Positions 42,095-53,041 of a DNA stretch of 64,000 nt are shown piece by piece (position 1 is the first letter of the stretch; every line of letters starts with the position of its first letter). Under the pieces are notes generated by a model that was not told the origin of the DNA, did no database searches, and was given only the letters and a program-made list of their open reading frames with translations. Source of the DNA: Verrucomicrobiaceae bacterium (lineage in GTDB: Bacteria > Verrucomicrobiota > Verrucomicrobiia > Verrucomicrobiales > Verrucomicrobiaceae); assembly GCA_947458455.1 (NCBI GenBank), contig CANGYJ010000002.1, positions 496,001 through 560,000 of the forward strand, in the 5' to 3' direction. Made by a program: the position numbers and the translations under genes.

Positions 42095-42931
42095 TTACAC
42101 TTCCCCCGCCGCCACCGCACGGATGAGGTAGCCGCTATCGCCTTTCTTTTCCAGTTTCACCAGGTCATGCGCCTGCACGGCCTCCAGCAAGGTGCTAAAG
42201 CTGCGGAAGCCATAAAAGCGCTCCTCGAACTGTGGCTGAAGGCGGCGGATGGCCTGCTTCACATGACTGGCCCACACGGCGTCTTTATCTCCGCGAGCGA
42301 GGAGAGCATCGATGGTCTCCATCACGAGGCGGATGGCCTCCTCAGGATCGCCAGCGGGCTTTTCAGCCTGCTTTTTGTCATTCGGGGCTGGTTTGACGGC
42401 GGGAGCGGCAGCCTGCTTGGCCTGCGTCACGCGGGCTTTCACATTCTCCTCCTCGCGCTCGAGATCGTCGTAGAAGATGAACTCATCGCAGTTGCCGATG
42501 AAAAGGCTGCTCGTGCTCTGCTTCACGCCCACGCCGATGACGGTCTTGTTATTCTCCCGCAGCTTGCTCACCAGCGGCGAGAAGTCGGAATCACCGCTCA
42601 CGATGGCAAAGGTATCGACGTGACCCTTCATGTAGCAGAGGTCGAGCGCGTCCACGACCATGCGGATGTCTGCGGAGTTTTTGCCGCTCTTACTCACATG
42701 CGGAATGTCGATCATCTCAAAGGCCGCCTCGTGCATCGTGGCCTTGAAGCCCTTATAGCGTTCCCAGTCGCAGTAGGCCTTTTTCACCACGACGCTGCCC
42801 TTGAGCAGCAGGCGGTCGAGCACCTTCGTCATGTTAAAACGGTCGTACTTGGCCTCGCGGGCACCGATGGCCAGGTTTTCGAAATCGCAGAAGACGGCGA
42901 TGATGTGAGGACGGTCGCTCGGAGTAGCCAT
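42095..42931 (-). CDS. NYN domain ribonuclease-like protein with C-terminal LOTUS/OST-HTH domain
   Basis: 278 residues. The N-terminal NYN (LabA/DUF88-type PIN-like) domain shows its acidic residues in IIAVFCDFENLAIGA, KNSADIRMVVDALDLCY and TFAIVSGDSDFSPLV, followed by VIGVGVKQSTSSLFIGNCD. A charged linker of about 45 residues (KQAAAPAVKPAPNDKKQA) leads to a C-terminal OST-HTH/LOTUS module (VWASHVKQAIRRLQPQFEE, YGFRSFSTLLEAV). The combination suggests an RNA-binding nuclease acting on structured RNA. It is divergent from the DNA polymerase delta gene. Confidence 0.9.
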   Translation of the reverse strand: MATPSDRPHIIAVFCDFENLAIGAREAKYDRFNMTKVLDRLLLKGSVVVKKAYCDWERYKGFKATMHEAAFEMIDIPHVSKSGKNSADIRMVVDALDLCYMKGHVDTFAIVSGDSDFSPLVSKLRENNKTVIGVGVKQSTSSLFIGNCDEFIFYDDLEREEENVKARVTQAKQAAAPAVKPAPNDKKQAEKPAGDPEEAIRLVMETIDALLARGDKDAVWASHVKQAIRRLQPQFEERFYGFRSFSTLLEAVQAHDLVKLEKKGDSGYLIRAVAAGEV

Positions 42932-43040
42932 GCGGGATGCCTACGCCCGCCGCCCGGATTGTGCGAGCGGCAAAAACGTGCCCGGAGCATGGCTTGCCGA
43001 GTCGCTGAATCTCGCCAAGCATGCCGCCCGCCACTCCCGC

Positions 43041-44168
43041 ATGCCTCCACCGAAAAAAGCCAGCCCCACCGCCGCGATCCATGTCTTCATGGGCAGCGAC
43101 GAGGCACGCGTGAAGGAGGCCGCCCTGCTCACCGTGCGCCAGCTCACCCCACCGGACGCGGGTGATTTCTCCAACGACATCATCGACGGCACTGCCGACA
43201 ACTCCGAGCATGCCGGAACCATCTGCTCGAATGTGTGCATGGCGCTGCAAACGCTGCCCTTCTTTGGCGGCACGAAGGTGGTGTGGCTCAAATACGCCAA
43301 CTTCCTCGGCGATACGCAAACCGGCCGTTCGCAGGCCGCCGTGGATGGATTCGAGCGCATCCTCAATGTCGTCGAGTCAGGTCTCGGCAGCGATGTGAAA
43401 TTCGTCATCAGCACCAGCGGCATCGACAAGCGTCGCAATACCTTCAAACGCATCTCCAAGCTCGCGAACATCGATGTCTTCGACAAGCCTGACACCTCGC
43501 GGGCAGGCTGGGAAGGTCCCGTGCTCGCCATGGCCACGCAGCGGGCGAGGGACCTCGGCATCACCTTTGAATCCGGCGCCCTCGAATTGCTCGTGCAGAT
43601 GGCTGGCGACGACACCCGCCAGCTCGAGAACGAACTCATCAAGATCGATCTCTACCTCGGTGAGCGCCGCCGCGCCGGGCTGAAGACCGTACAAACGCTC
43701 GTCTCGATGAGCCGTGCGGGCGTGCTGTGGGATCTCGGCAATGCCATCGGCAAGCGTGACATCCAGCGAGCACTCGACCTGCTCGGCACGCTCATGTATC
43801 AGGGCCAGAACGCCATCGGCCTGCTGCTCGCTGCCATCGTGCCCCGCGTGCGCAGCCTCCTTCTTATCAAGGACCTCGGCAGCCGCTACAAGCTGAACAA
43901 ATTCAACTACAACGGCTTCTGCGCCTCGCTCGACGGCCTGCCGTCCTCCGCCACCGCTCACCTGCCACGCAAAAAAGACGGCACCGGCTTCAATGCCTAC
44001 CCGATGTTTCTCGCTTTGCCTGAAACAGGAAATTTCACGCTCGAAGAACTCCACGCGGCCTTCAAAGCCTGCCTCGATGCGAATGTGAAGCTCGTCACCT
44101 CCTCGCTCGATTCCAAGCTCGTGCTCGAACGCCTGCTCATCGGCATCCTCGCCCGCAAGCCGCGTTGA
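43041..44168 (+). CDS. holA: DNA polymerase III subunit delta
   Basis: 375 residues from the ATG at 43041 (MPPPKKASPTAAIHVFMGSD). The layout is that of HolA: an ATPase-like domain I starting with HVFMGSDEARVKEAALL, TLPFFGGTKVVWLKYANFL, an RNTFKRISKL region, then LLVQMAGDDTRQLENELIK (the conserved G-x-D-x-x-x-L-x-x-E-L-x-K motif) and DIQRALDLLGTLMYQGQNAI. It is the clamp-opening subunit of the clamp loader. The non-conserved extension to 42930 overlaps the divergent gene and is rejected. Confidence 0.92.
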   Translation: MPPPKKASPTAAIHVFMGSDEARVKEAALLTVRQLTPPDAGDFSNDIIDGTADNSEHAGTICSNVCMALQTLPFFGGTKVVWLKYANFLGDTQTGRSQAAVDGFERILNVVESGLGSDVKFVISTSGIDKRRNTFKRISKLANIDVFDKPDTSRAGWEGPVLAMATQRARDLGITFESGALELLVQMAGDDTRQLENELIKIDLYLGERRRAGLKTVQTLVSMSRAGVLWDLGNAIGKRDIQRALDLLGTLMYQGQNAIGLLLAAIVPRVRSLLLIKDLGSRYKLNKFNYNGFCASLDGLPSSATAHLPRKKDGTGFNAYPMFLALPETGNFTLEELHAAFKACLDANVKLVTSSLDSKLVLERLLIGILARKPR

Positions 44169-44252
44169 GGACGAGGTTATTCAGCCGGTTGATGCGAGGA
44201 ATGTGAAATTCAATTCGCCTCACCTTCTAGCCTCGGCTTCCATCCGGCCTTC

Positions 44253-44835
44253 ATGAACGCCGCTCACCATCGCTGGCTCCACGATCAACTCCCGCAATGG
44301 GAACGCGACGGCCTCCTCACCGCCGAAAACGCTACGTCACTACGCCAGCGGCATCCCTTTGATGATTCGCAGCCCGGCGTGGCCCAGCTCGTCATGGGAG
44401 CACTCGAGGCGCTGCTCATCGGCACCGGCCTCATCGCCATCATCGGTTACAACTGGGATGACTTCACCCGGCCTGTTCGCCTTCCACGCCATCCGCACCA
44501 GCCGTTGGGCCGTGCTCGCCGTGACCTCGATCATCCTCACGCCGCTCTTCGGACTCATTTTTGGCTCCTCGGCGGCCATCGCTGTGCCCTGGCTCATGAC
44601 GCTGCATCTGCTCGTACTTGGCATCACGCTCATCGTGCTGGAGTTTAGCGGCCGTCGTGGTGCTCCGCGACTCGGCGCCGCGCTGCTTTGCGTGCTGCTC
44701 ATTGCCCGCATGTTCGAGAGCGAGCTCTCGCTCCTCGCCAAAGGACTCGCCTTCATCGTCATCGGCGTGGCCTTCCTCGCCTTCAACATCGCCATGGGCC
44801 GCCTGAAGACCCGCCTCGCCCCTATAAAGACATGA
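44253..44835 (+). pseudogene. Decayed DUF2157 membrane protein gene (internal deletion and frameshift)
   Basis: The N-terminus (WLHDQLPQWERDGLLTAENA, then GALEALLIGTGLIAIIGYNW) is typical of DUF2157 proteins, which normally run to some 350-450 residues with many helices. At about 44465 the sense moves to the +1 frame and continues with RWAVLAVTSIILTPLFGLI and SLLAKGLAFIVIGVAFLAF, the end of the family. Only about 190 residues remain, so most of the central membrane region is gone and the frame is broken. The partner gene GDYXXLXY follows with an ATGA overlap, showing that the original operon structure has been kept. Confidence 0.7.
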
Positions 44836-45398
44836 AATCGCTCGCGCTCATCCTCTTTGCCCTCGTCTCGCTGGCCCAGTGGGCCGCGCCGCTTTCGCAG
44901 ATCTTCAAATACGAACGCACGCTGACCAACGGCACGCTCATCCGCCTCAAATGCACCGCCCCCGATCCCTACGATCTCCTGCGTGGCCACTACCTCGCCG
45001 TGCGCCCCGATCAGAAGGAGGCCCCCATCGCCAAAGACTCGAAACTGCTCGAAGGCCAGTGCGCCTGCGCCACCCTGCAAACCGCCGCCGCCGACGGCCT
45101 CATCACACTCCGTGAGATCCACGCCCAGCCGCCCACCTCCGGTGACTACGTTCGCGTCACCTACAACTGGGAATCGGCCGGCAAAGCGAATGTCACCTGG
45201 CCCTTCGACCGCTTCTACCTCAACGAAGCCCTCGCCCCCGAGGCGGACAAATGGTTCGCCGAATCCATCCGCGACGCCAAAGGCATCATCGCCGAAGTCC
45301 GCGTCCACCAAGGACTCGCCGTCCTCGAAAATCTCACCTTCGACGGCAAATCCCTCCGCGATATCCTGAAGGAATGCGCGAAGCCTGCCACCCCGTGA
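44832..45398 (+). CDS. GDYXXLXY domain protein (DUF2157 partner)
   Basis: 188 residues from the ATG at 44832. A signal or anchor segment (SLALILFALVSLAQWAAPLS) is followed by two copies of the family signature in slightly altered form: YDLLRGHYLAVR and SGDYVRVTYNW. FYLNEALAPEADKWF and GIIAEVRVHQGLAVLENLTF complete the typical pattern. These small exported proteins occur directly downstream of DUF2157 genes and presumably work with them in the membrane. Since the DUF2157 gene here is broken, this gene may be without a partner. Confidence 0.82.
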   Translation: MKSLALILFALVSLAQWAAPLSQIFKYERTLTNGTLIRLKCTAPDPYDLLRGHYLAVRPDQKEAPIAKDSKLLEGQCACATLQTAAADGLITLREIHAQPPTSGDYVRVTYNWESAGKANVTWPFDRFYLNEALAPEADKWFAESIRDAKGIIAEVRVHQGLAVLENLTFDGKSLRDILKECAKPATP

Positions 45399-45548
45399 TC
45401 GGCTCGGCGGCGTTTGTCGTGATACCGGAGTCGCGAGGCAGGAAAGCAGCAGATTGGTGAAGTATAAGTCAAGTTGTTGGTCAAGCATGAGGCCCGTCGG
45501 CCGCTTGATGGCCTATGACGCCTTCCTGCAGTTTAATGACAGTTTATC

Positions 45549-45566
45549 GACGTTTTCATGACGGGC
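45549..45566 (+). repeat. Left copy of 18-bp direct repeat flanking the Fic gene
   Basis: GACGTTTTCATGACGGGC. The matching copy is at 46587-46604 with one difference (C for A at position 13). The left copy ends 16 bp before the fic stop codon. Confidence 0.7.
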
Positions 45567-45582
45567 CTTCGGCCGCCGGAGA

Positions 45583-46542
45583 TCATGCAAAGCGATACTT
45601 CGCGGTGGCTTTGTCGCCTTCGCGGGTGACTTGGCGATTTGAGACGGCTTCCTGGAGATCGCGGCTAGCGGTGGCGGGGGAGAGGCCGGGGAAGTGGTGG
45701 AGGTAGTCTTTGCGGGTGAAGGTGGTTTTGCCGAAGTGATGACGGGCGGCTTCGAGTCGTGAGGTGGAGCTCATGCGCGGCTGACGCGGCGTGATGACGT
45801 GCTTGAGGGCCTCCAGGGTGAGTTCGAGGGCGAATTCGATGAAAGCGGTGGAGTGTCCGGCTTTGTCGCACTGTCCGAGGACGGCGTAGTAATCGGCCTG
45901 GCGGTCGCGGATGGCGGATTCGACGGGCACTTGGGTAAAGAGGGGATGATGACGCTGGAGGATGAGGCTGTGCCAGAGGCGGCCCATGCGTCCGTTTCCG
46001 TCTTCAAAGGGATGGATGAACTCCATTTCGTAATGGCACACGGCCGCGCGGATGGGCGCGGGCACCTCGGCATCGGTGCGCACCCAGGTGAGGAGCGATT
46101 CCATCAGACCGGGCACTCGCGCGGCGGGCGGGGCGATGTGGGCGATTTGATTGCCTTTGGCGATGCCGACACCCTTGCTGCGCCAGGCTCCGGGTTGCTT
46201 CACGAGCCCGGCCATCATGATCTTGTGCGCGGCGAGCAGGTGCTTGGCGGTGCCGGGATGCCATCGGAGCAGCTTTTCGTAGCAGGTAATGGCATTGCGC
46301 ACCTCGCGAAGGTCGCGCTCGGGCGCGGCGACACGTTTGCCCTCAAGCACGGCGGTCACCTGTTCTTCGGTGAGGGTGTTGCCTTCGATCTGGAGGCTTG
46401 CCTGGATGGTGCGCACGCGCAGCGAGCGTCGCAGCATCGGGCTCGCCGGAGCCCTCAAAGCGCCCTCATGACGCCCGATGCGCCTCTCGATTTCCGAGAG
46501 TAGCCGAGCTGAGCGTGGGGTGACTTCAAAAGGCGGTCGCAT
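45583..46542 (-). CDS. Fic family protein (class II, N-terminal inhibitory helix)
   Basis: 319 residues. An N-terminal helix carries the autoinhibitory motif SLQIEGN ((S/T)xxxE(G/N)), placing it in class II. The catalytic Fic loop HPFEDGNGRMGR is complete. LEAARHHFGKTTFTRKDYLHHFPGLSPATASRDL near the C-terminus, in two parts, is a winged-helix-like DNA-binding domain that is common in this group. Fic enzymes transfer AMP (or other groups) to Ser/Thr/Tyr of target proteins. The gene is followed by a convergent GDYXXLXY gene and is bracketed by an 18-bp direct repeat, so it may be a mobile cassette. Confidence 0.93.
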   Translation of the reverse strand: MRPPFEVTPRSARLLSEIERRIGRHEGALRAPASPMLRRSLRVRTIQASLQIEGNTLTEEQVTAVLEGKRVAAPERDLREVRNAITCYEKLLRWHPGTAKHLLAAHKIMMAGLVKQPGAWRSKGVGIAKGNQIAHIAPPAARVPGLMESLLTWVRTDAEVPAPIRAAVCHYEMEFIHPFEDGNGRMGRLWHSLILQRHHPLFTQVPVESAIRDRQADYYAVLGQCDKAGHSTAFIEFALELTLEALKHVITPRQPRMSSTSRLEAARHHFGKTTFTRKDYLHHFPGLSPATASRDLQEAVSNRQVTREGDKATAKYRFA

Positions 46543-46586
46543 GCCGTGATAGTATCAAATGAGACTAGCGGGGCAAACCCGTTCAT

Positions 46587-46604
46587 GACGTTTTCATGCC
46601 GGGC
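46587..46604 (+). repeat. Right copy of 18-bp direct repeat flanking the Fic gene
   Basis: GACGTTTTCATGCCGGGC, one mismatch from the copy at 45549-45566; it starts 44 bp upstream of the fic ATG and ends 27 bp before the next gene's stop. Confidence 0.7.
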
Positions 46605-46631
46605 GCTGCCTGGTGCCTCACGAGTGCGCCT

Positions 46632-46886
46632 TTACCGGTCCGCACGGGCGATCTCGAGGACCTTCACCTGCCGATCAGCGAAGTCTTCCCAATAGGTGAT
46701 GGCATAATCGCCGACAATGCTGACATGCAGTGGCCGACCACTGGACTCCCGCTCCTCGTAGTCGGCCCAATGGGAGGGAAAGTCTTGGATCTGACGCAGC
46801 CGCTGATGAATGAGCCGCTGAACTGGCTTTTTGAGGCTGGCGAGCACATCAAGCGCCTCGTAGTCGATGAGCAGGCGGTAATTCAT
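46632..46886 (-). CDS. RelE/ParE-like toxin
   Basis: 84 residues. The pattern is that of small RelE/ParE toxins: YRLLIDYEALDVLASLKKPV at the start, a helical hairpin, then GRPLHVSIVGDYAITYWEDF and KVLEIARADR at the end (the strand with V-x-x-I). The C-terminal I-x-x-A-x-x-R is close to the RelE group. It overlaps the upstream antitoxin-like gene by ATGA (46883-46886). The target is unknown; mRNA cleavage is the family norm. Confidence 0.82.
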   Translation of the reverse strand: MNYRLLIDYEALDVLASLKKPVQRLIHQRLRQIQDFPSHWADYEERESSGRPLHVSIVGDYAITYWEDFADRQVKVLEIARADR

Positions 46887-47086
46887 GCATCCGCGAGGCC
46901 AAGGCGTCCTTCAGCCTCTTCCAAGGTCACCCAACGGGAGGGATCAGGGTCGTCGAGCTTGGCCCCCAGCTTTTCGAGCGTGCCTTGCTCGCGCTGATGA
47001 CGCAGCGTCACCAGAAAAGCCTGGAAGCGCCTGACTTGTTCGTCAGGCCATGCGGCGACTTCGCGGGTGAGAGCTTCGAAAGACAT
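46883..47086 (-). CDS. Antitoxin partner of the RelE/ParE-like toxin
   Basis: 67 residues from the ATG at 47086 (MSFEALTREVAAWPDEQVRR); the longer frame to 47158 has no conserved look. The protein is helical and acidic toward the end (DDPDPSRWVTLEEAEGRLGL), as in many small antitoxins that combine an N-terminal dimerisation/DNA-binding part and a C-terminal toxin-binding helix. It is upstream of the toxin and coupled to it by a four-base overlap. The family is not clear to me; the call rests mainly on gene order. Confidence 0.65.
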   Translation of the reverse strand: MSFEALTREVAAWPDEQVRRFQAFLVTLRHQREQGTLEKLGAKLDDPDPSRWVTLEEAEGRLGLADA

Positions 47087-47194
47087 GCGGAAGAAATAAC
47101 CGGTCACCCGGAGGCTGGCAATCTCGAACTCATCACAGCTGCTTCTAGTGACGTCCAAGACCGAGCTCGCTGGTTGGGTCTCTCTTTCAGAGCA

Positions 47195-47767
47195 TCATAT
47201 CCCCATCTGCTCATCCAATTCACATATGGCTTTGGCGAGTTTCTCTTCACGACCCATGATCAAATCCATTCCTTCTTGGCTGATGTTGTGTTTGACTGTC
47301 GCACGCGCGAGGTTTCGGGAATTAGCAGACTCAAGTTGGCTGCTGAGCCCATTTATCCTTGATGCGAGGACCTGCATTTTGATCTGCTTGGACAAGGCTT
47401 TTGCAGCCTCTTCGTTAGCGCTGGCCATTCTTTCAAACTCTTCACGACTTAGGCGAAGCTCCTCACGTTGAAGCTCTAGCTGCTCGCGTTGCAGTTTGAT
47501 CTCGTTCCGAGTGAGCTCGAGTTCTTCATTTTGCTTGTTCATCGCTTCACGTTGAAGCTGTAATTCACGACTTTGAAGCACAACGGCTGTCACTACGCCC
47601 GCTAATGCCAACCCTGAGAACAATGCGTTGATGCCGCCGAACAAATCTCCGATTTGGCCTTGCTCTACCTTTTGCGGAGTGATTTTTTCCACGGCTGCCC
47701 ACCAAGCAAACCATGCCAGGACGATGACCAGTCCAACGGGGATAAAGATTTTGATGAAGGCGTTCAT
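47195..47767 (-). CDS. Membrane protein with long coiled coil
   Basis: 190 residues from the ATG at 47767 (the alternative at 47797 is a TTG). Two transmembrane helices (FIPVGLVIVLAWFAWWAAV and ALFSGLALAGVVTAVVL) are followed by a heptad-rich coiled coil of about 60 residues with repeats of the type L-x-L-x-R-E-E/Q (QREQLELQREELRLSREEF). The pattern GDLFGGINALFSGLALAGVV before REL-x-LQRE is widespread among bacterial membrane proteins found beside defence and toxin genes. No enzymatic motif is visible. It lies upstream of the toxin-antitoxin pair on the same strand. Confidence 0.75.
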   Translation of the reverse strand: MNAFIKIFIPVGLVIVLAWFAWWAAVEKITPQKVEQGQIGDLFGGINALFSGLALAGVVTAVVLQSRELQLQREAMNKQNEELELTRNEIKLQREQLELQREELRLSREEFERMASANEEAAKALSKQIKMQVLASRINGLSSQLESANSRNLARATVKHNISQEGMDLIMGREEKLAKAICELDEQMGI

Positions 47768-47800
47768 GATGGCTGCAAAACCGTGGGTGACGATCAAAAC

Positions 47801-47840
47801 AAAAGGTGGTTCGCGAAGCTAACCGCGAACCACCAGTTTT
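47801..47840 (-). terminator. Terminator hairpin behind icd
   Basis: An 11-bp perfect stem GGTGGTTCGCG (47805-47815)/CGCGAACCACC (47824-47834) with an 8-base loop. A-run before and T-run after the stem (AAAA at 47801-47804; GTTTTT after 47835) allow termination in either direction; the minus-strand use would serve upstream transcripts and the plus strand any read-through. It lies between the icd stop (47864) and the coiled-coil gene start. Confidence 0.8.
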
Positions 47841-47863
47841 TCAGTATAGAGTTCAGAGTTGGC

Positions 47864-50479
<2,616 letters not shown>

Positions 50480-51202
50480 CTACCACACGCCGAGTTTTTC
50501 GAGCTGTTTCGTGGCCGCACCGGCCCAGTCGCGATTTGCGGCGGGGCTAGCAGGGCTGGGATGCAGGATGCGGCCGGTTTTGAAGCCACCACGCAGGTTT
50601 TCGACCGCACGCACGGCGCAGGCCTCGGCATACGCACCGACGCCAATAACCCACTCGGGCTGCAAGGCGGTGATGACGGCCTGCAAATGAGCATCACAGG
50701 GTTCGTTGAGCGCGGCGGCCTCGGCGGCGGGGAGTTTATCAGGCGTGAAGTTTTTGCCGCCGGCCTCGATGAAGACGAGCGGGCAGTAATTGGCCACAAA
50801 GTGCTCGCGGAAGAAATGCTCGGGCGGGCCGAATTTGGCCGCGAAATGGCCCCAGAGCCGTCTGCCGCTGACTTCGGACTGCGGGCAGTCAAAGCCGAGC
50901 ACGGGGCGTTTGAGATGCTCACGAGGCGGTTTGCCCACGGGTTCGTGGATTTTCATCCAGTCACGCACGGCGGCGATCTCGCCAAAGGGCACGCCGGTCT
51001 GCGTCATGCCAAAGGGGCCGGGATTCATGCCGACAAAGACGACTTTTTTGCGGCCGCTGCCAAAGCGAGAGAGGTAGGCGGTGTGCGGGGCCCAGGCGTA
51101 ATCGAGCGGTTGATACACATAATCGACCGGCGGGGCGAATTTCAGCGGGCGCAGGGCCTCGCGGAGGGTTTCGGCGGCCTGGATGAGCGGGTGGGCGGGC
51201 AT
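50480..51202 (-). CDS. SMUG1-type single-strand-selective uracil-DNA glycosylase
   Basis: 240 residues from the ATG at 51202. The SMUG1 fingerprints are complete: VVFVGMNPGPFGMTQTGVPF (catalytic/uracil pocket motif G-M-N-P-G-P-F-G-M-x-Q-T-G-V-P-F-G), VGKPPREHLKRPVLGFDC, NYCPLVFIEAGGKNFTPDKL, VIGVGAYAEACAV and the DNA-intercalating RILHPSPASPAANRDW loop. It removes uracil and oxidised pyrimidines from DNA. Bacterial SMUG1 homologues are patchily distributed. It diverges from the LptF/LptG gene across 93 bp. Confidence 0.93.
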   Translation of the reverse strand: MPAHPLIQAAETLREALRPLKFAPPVDYVYQPLDYAWAPHTAYLSRFGSGRKKVVFVGMNPGPFGMTQTGVPFGEIAAVRDWMKIHEPVGKPPREHLKRPVLGFDCPQSEVSGRRLWGHFAAKFGPPEHFFREHFVANYCPLVFIEAGGKNFTPDKLPAAEAAALNEPCDAHLQAVITALQPEWVIGVGAYAEACAVRAVENLRGGFKTGRILHPSPASPAANRDWAGAATKQLEKLGVW

Positions 51203-51295
51203 GCCGGAGCCTCTGGCTCGGGCGGTGGGGGCCGTCAACCGGGGCCACGAGCCTTGACGCATCCCGGCGCATGGCCGAAGTGGCGGTTTCACGGC

Positions 51296-53029
51296 ATGAA
51301 ATGGCTTCAAAGCGCACGAGCCGCGTGGCAGCGGGTGATTCACCTTCCTTATCTGGGAAGAGGGTCCTTCGTGCTCGCTCTGGGCCTGCTGATGGTGGCG
51401 ATCTCGCAGGACTGGCATCGCACGCATCCCGATGAGGATGTGGACGAGGCCATCGAAATGGCTGCCCGCTCCGGCCAGCCGGTGCCTTATGGCATCGAGC
51501 GCCTGGCCCGCATCCTGCCCTATTTCAATTTATGGATTTCCATCGGCTCCGCCGTGCTGCTGCTGGTGGTCTGGCGTCGGTGGAACCAACCGAAGCGCCT
51601 GCAATTCCCCATCACCGTGGCGGCCTTTTCCATCGCCGGATGGGCCATCGTCAGCGAGCTGGTCGATTACATCGCGCATGCGCAGATGACGGAGATGGGT
51701 GAGCCGCCAGTGCCGGCCGCGTTTTACTTCAAGCAGGTGCTGCTGGCCATCGCGGTGCTCTCGATGCCGCTGGCGCTGCGCTATTATTTGAAGTGCGGGA
51801 TCTTGGAGAGATACACGCTGCGTTCCTTCCTCCAGCCGCTGGTGTTTTGCTTCGTCTCCTTCACCTCGCTGTGGATCATCGCGGACCTGCTGGACAACCT
51901 TAAAGACTTCCAGGAGGCGCATTCGAAGCTCGCAGACGTGCTCGGCTTTTACGCCGGACTGCTGCCCTACATCTATGTGACGATCATCCCGGTGGCGCTG
52001 CTTCTGGCCACGCTCTACTCGCTCACGAAGATGAGCCGGGCGAACGAGCTCATTTCCCTGCTCGGCACGGGTCAAAGCCTCGCCCGTGTGCTGCGGCCCA
52101 TCTTTCTCGCCACGATCTACACGGCGTTTTTGAGCATGGTGGCGAATTACTACTGGGCGCCGCGAGCGGAAAAAAATCGCAAGGCCATCGTCCGTGCTCT
52201 CACGGAGAACTCGCCGGATTCCATCATGGCGGACTCGATCATGTTTCGGAATCCTCAGAGCCGCCGCACCTGGTATGTGGGCACCTTCCCCGTCTCCCTG
52301 CGTGGCGGGAATCAGCGCATGCGCGGCGTGCAGATGCGTGAGGAAGCCGCGAATGGCAGCCCCTCGCGCACCATTCTGGCTGGCTCGGCCACCTGGACGC
52401 CGCGCGGTGGCTGGCGCTTCTTTGATGGCAACGAGGTGCTCTACCAAGAGGGCAATCCCGTCGGCACGCCGCCCTTCTCGCCAGACAACCAGGGGCAGTT
52501 CGTCCTCGAAGCGCCGCAGATCGAGGAGACACCGTGGAGCCTCGTCAGCTATGCGCTGAAGGCGGATTTCATGGGCGTGCCGGAGATTTTATCCTACCTC
52601 AAAGCGCATCCGGAGGCTGCGGACGATAAGCTGGCACCTTTCCGCACGCATCTGTGGCATCGCTTTGCCCTATCGTGGCAGGCGCTGGCCGTGGTGCTCT
52701 TTGCCGTGCCGCTCGGCGTGGCCTATTCGCGACGAGGCGCGGTCGGCGGCATCGCGGGCAGCATCTTTGTGTTCTTCGTGTTCATGTTCGTGAACAACCT
52801 CTTCCTCAATCTCGGCAAAGGCGGCCATCTGCCCGGCTGGTTCACCGTTTGGATGCCTCACTTGCTCTTTGGTAGCCTGGGCCTAATCCTTTTCTATTTC
52901 CGCTCCAACAACCGGGACCTGCCCAAGCTCCGCCTGCTGCCCAAGAAGCGCAAAACCGCGCCCATCGCCCGCCCTCGCAATCGCGACGGGGGCAACTTCG
53001 ACTTGAAACCCCCTGTGTCGACTTCATAA
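51296..53029 (+). CDS. LptF/LptG family permease with N-terminal membrane extension
   Basis: 577 residues from the ATG at 51296. From about residue 167 the sequence is a YjgP/YjgQ-type permease: ILERYTLRSFLQPLVFCFVS (the L-x-R-Y-x-x-R-x-F start), YVTIIPVALLLATLYSLTKM, SRANELISLLGTGQSLARVL, then a periplasmic jellyroll and the final helices with FALSWQALAVVLFAVPLGV. Ahead of it lies an unusual 166-residue extension with about four hydrophobic helices (near 24-36, 77-93, 104-120 and 146-164). The protein should form part of the lipopolysaccharide transport complex; its partner and LptB are not in the window. Confidence 0.85.
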   Translation: MKWLQSARAAWQRVIHLPYLGRGSFVLALGLLMVAISQDWHRTHPDEDVDEAIEMAARSGQPVPYGIERLARILPYFNLWISIGSAVLLLVVWRRWNQPKRLQFPITVAAFSIAGWAIVSELVDYIAHAQMTEMGEPPVPAAFYFKQVLLAIAVLSMPLALRYYLKCGILERYTLRSFLQPLVFCFVSFTSLWIIADLLDNLKDFQEAHSKLADVLGFYAGLLPYIYVTIIPVALLLATLYSLTKMSRANELISLLGTGQSLARVLRPIFLATIYTAFLSMVANYYWAPRAEKNRKAIVRALTENSPDSIMADSIMFRNPQSRRTWYVGTFPVSLRGGNQRMRGVQMREEAANGSPSRTILAGSATWTPRGGWRFFDGNEVLYQEGNPVGTPPFSPDNQGQFVLEAPQIEETPWSLVSYALKADFMGVPEILSYLKAHPEAADDKLAPFRTHLWHRFALSWQALAVVLFAVPLGVAYSRRGAVGGIAGSIFVFFVFMFVNNLFLNLGKGGHLPGWFTVWMPHLLFGSLGLILFYFRSNNRDLPKLRLLPKKRKTAPIARPRNRDGGNFDLKPPVSTS

Positions 53030-53041
53030 CCAAGCCCTCCG

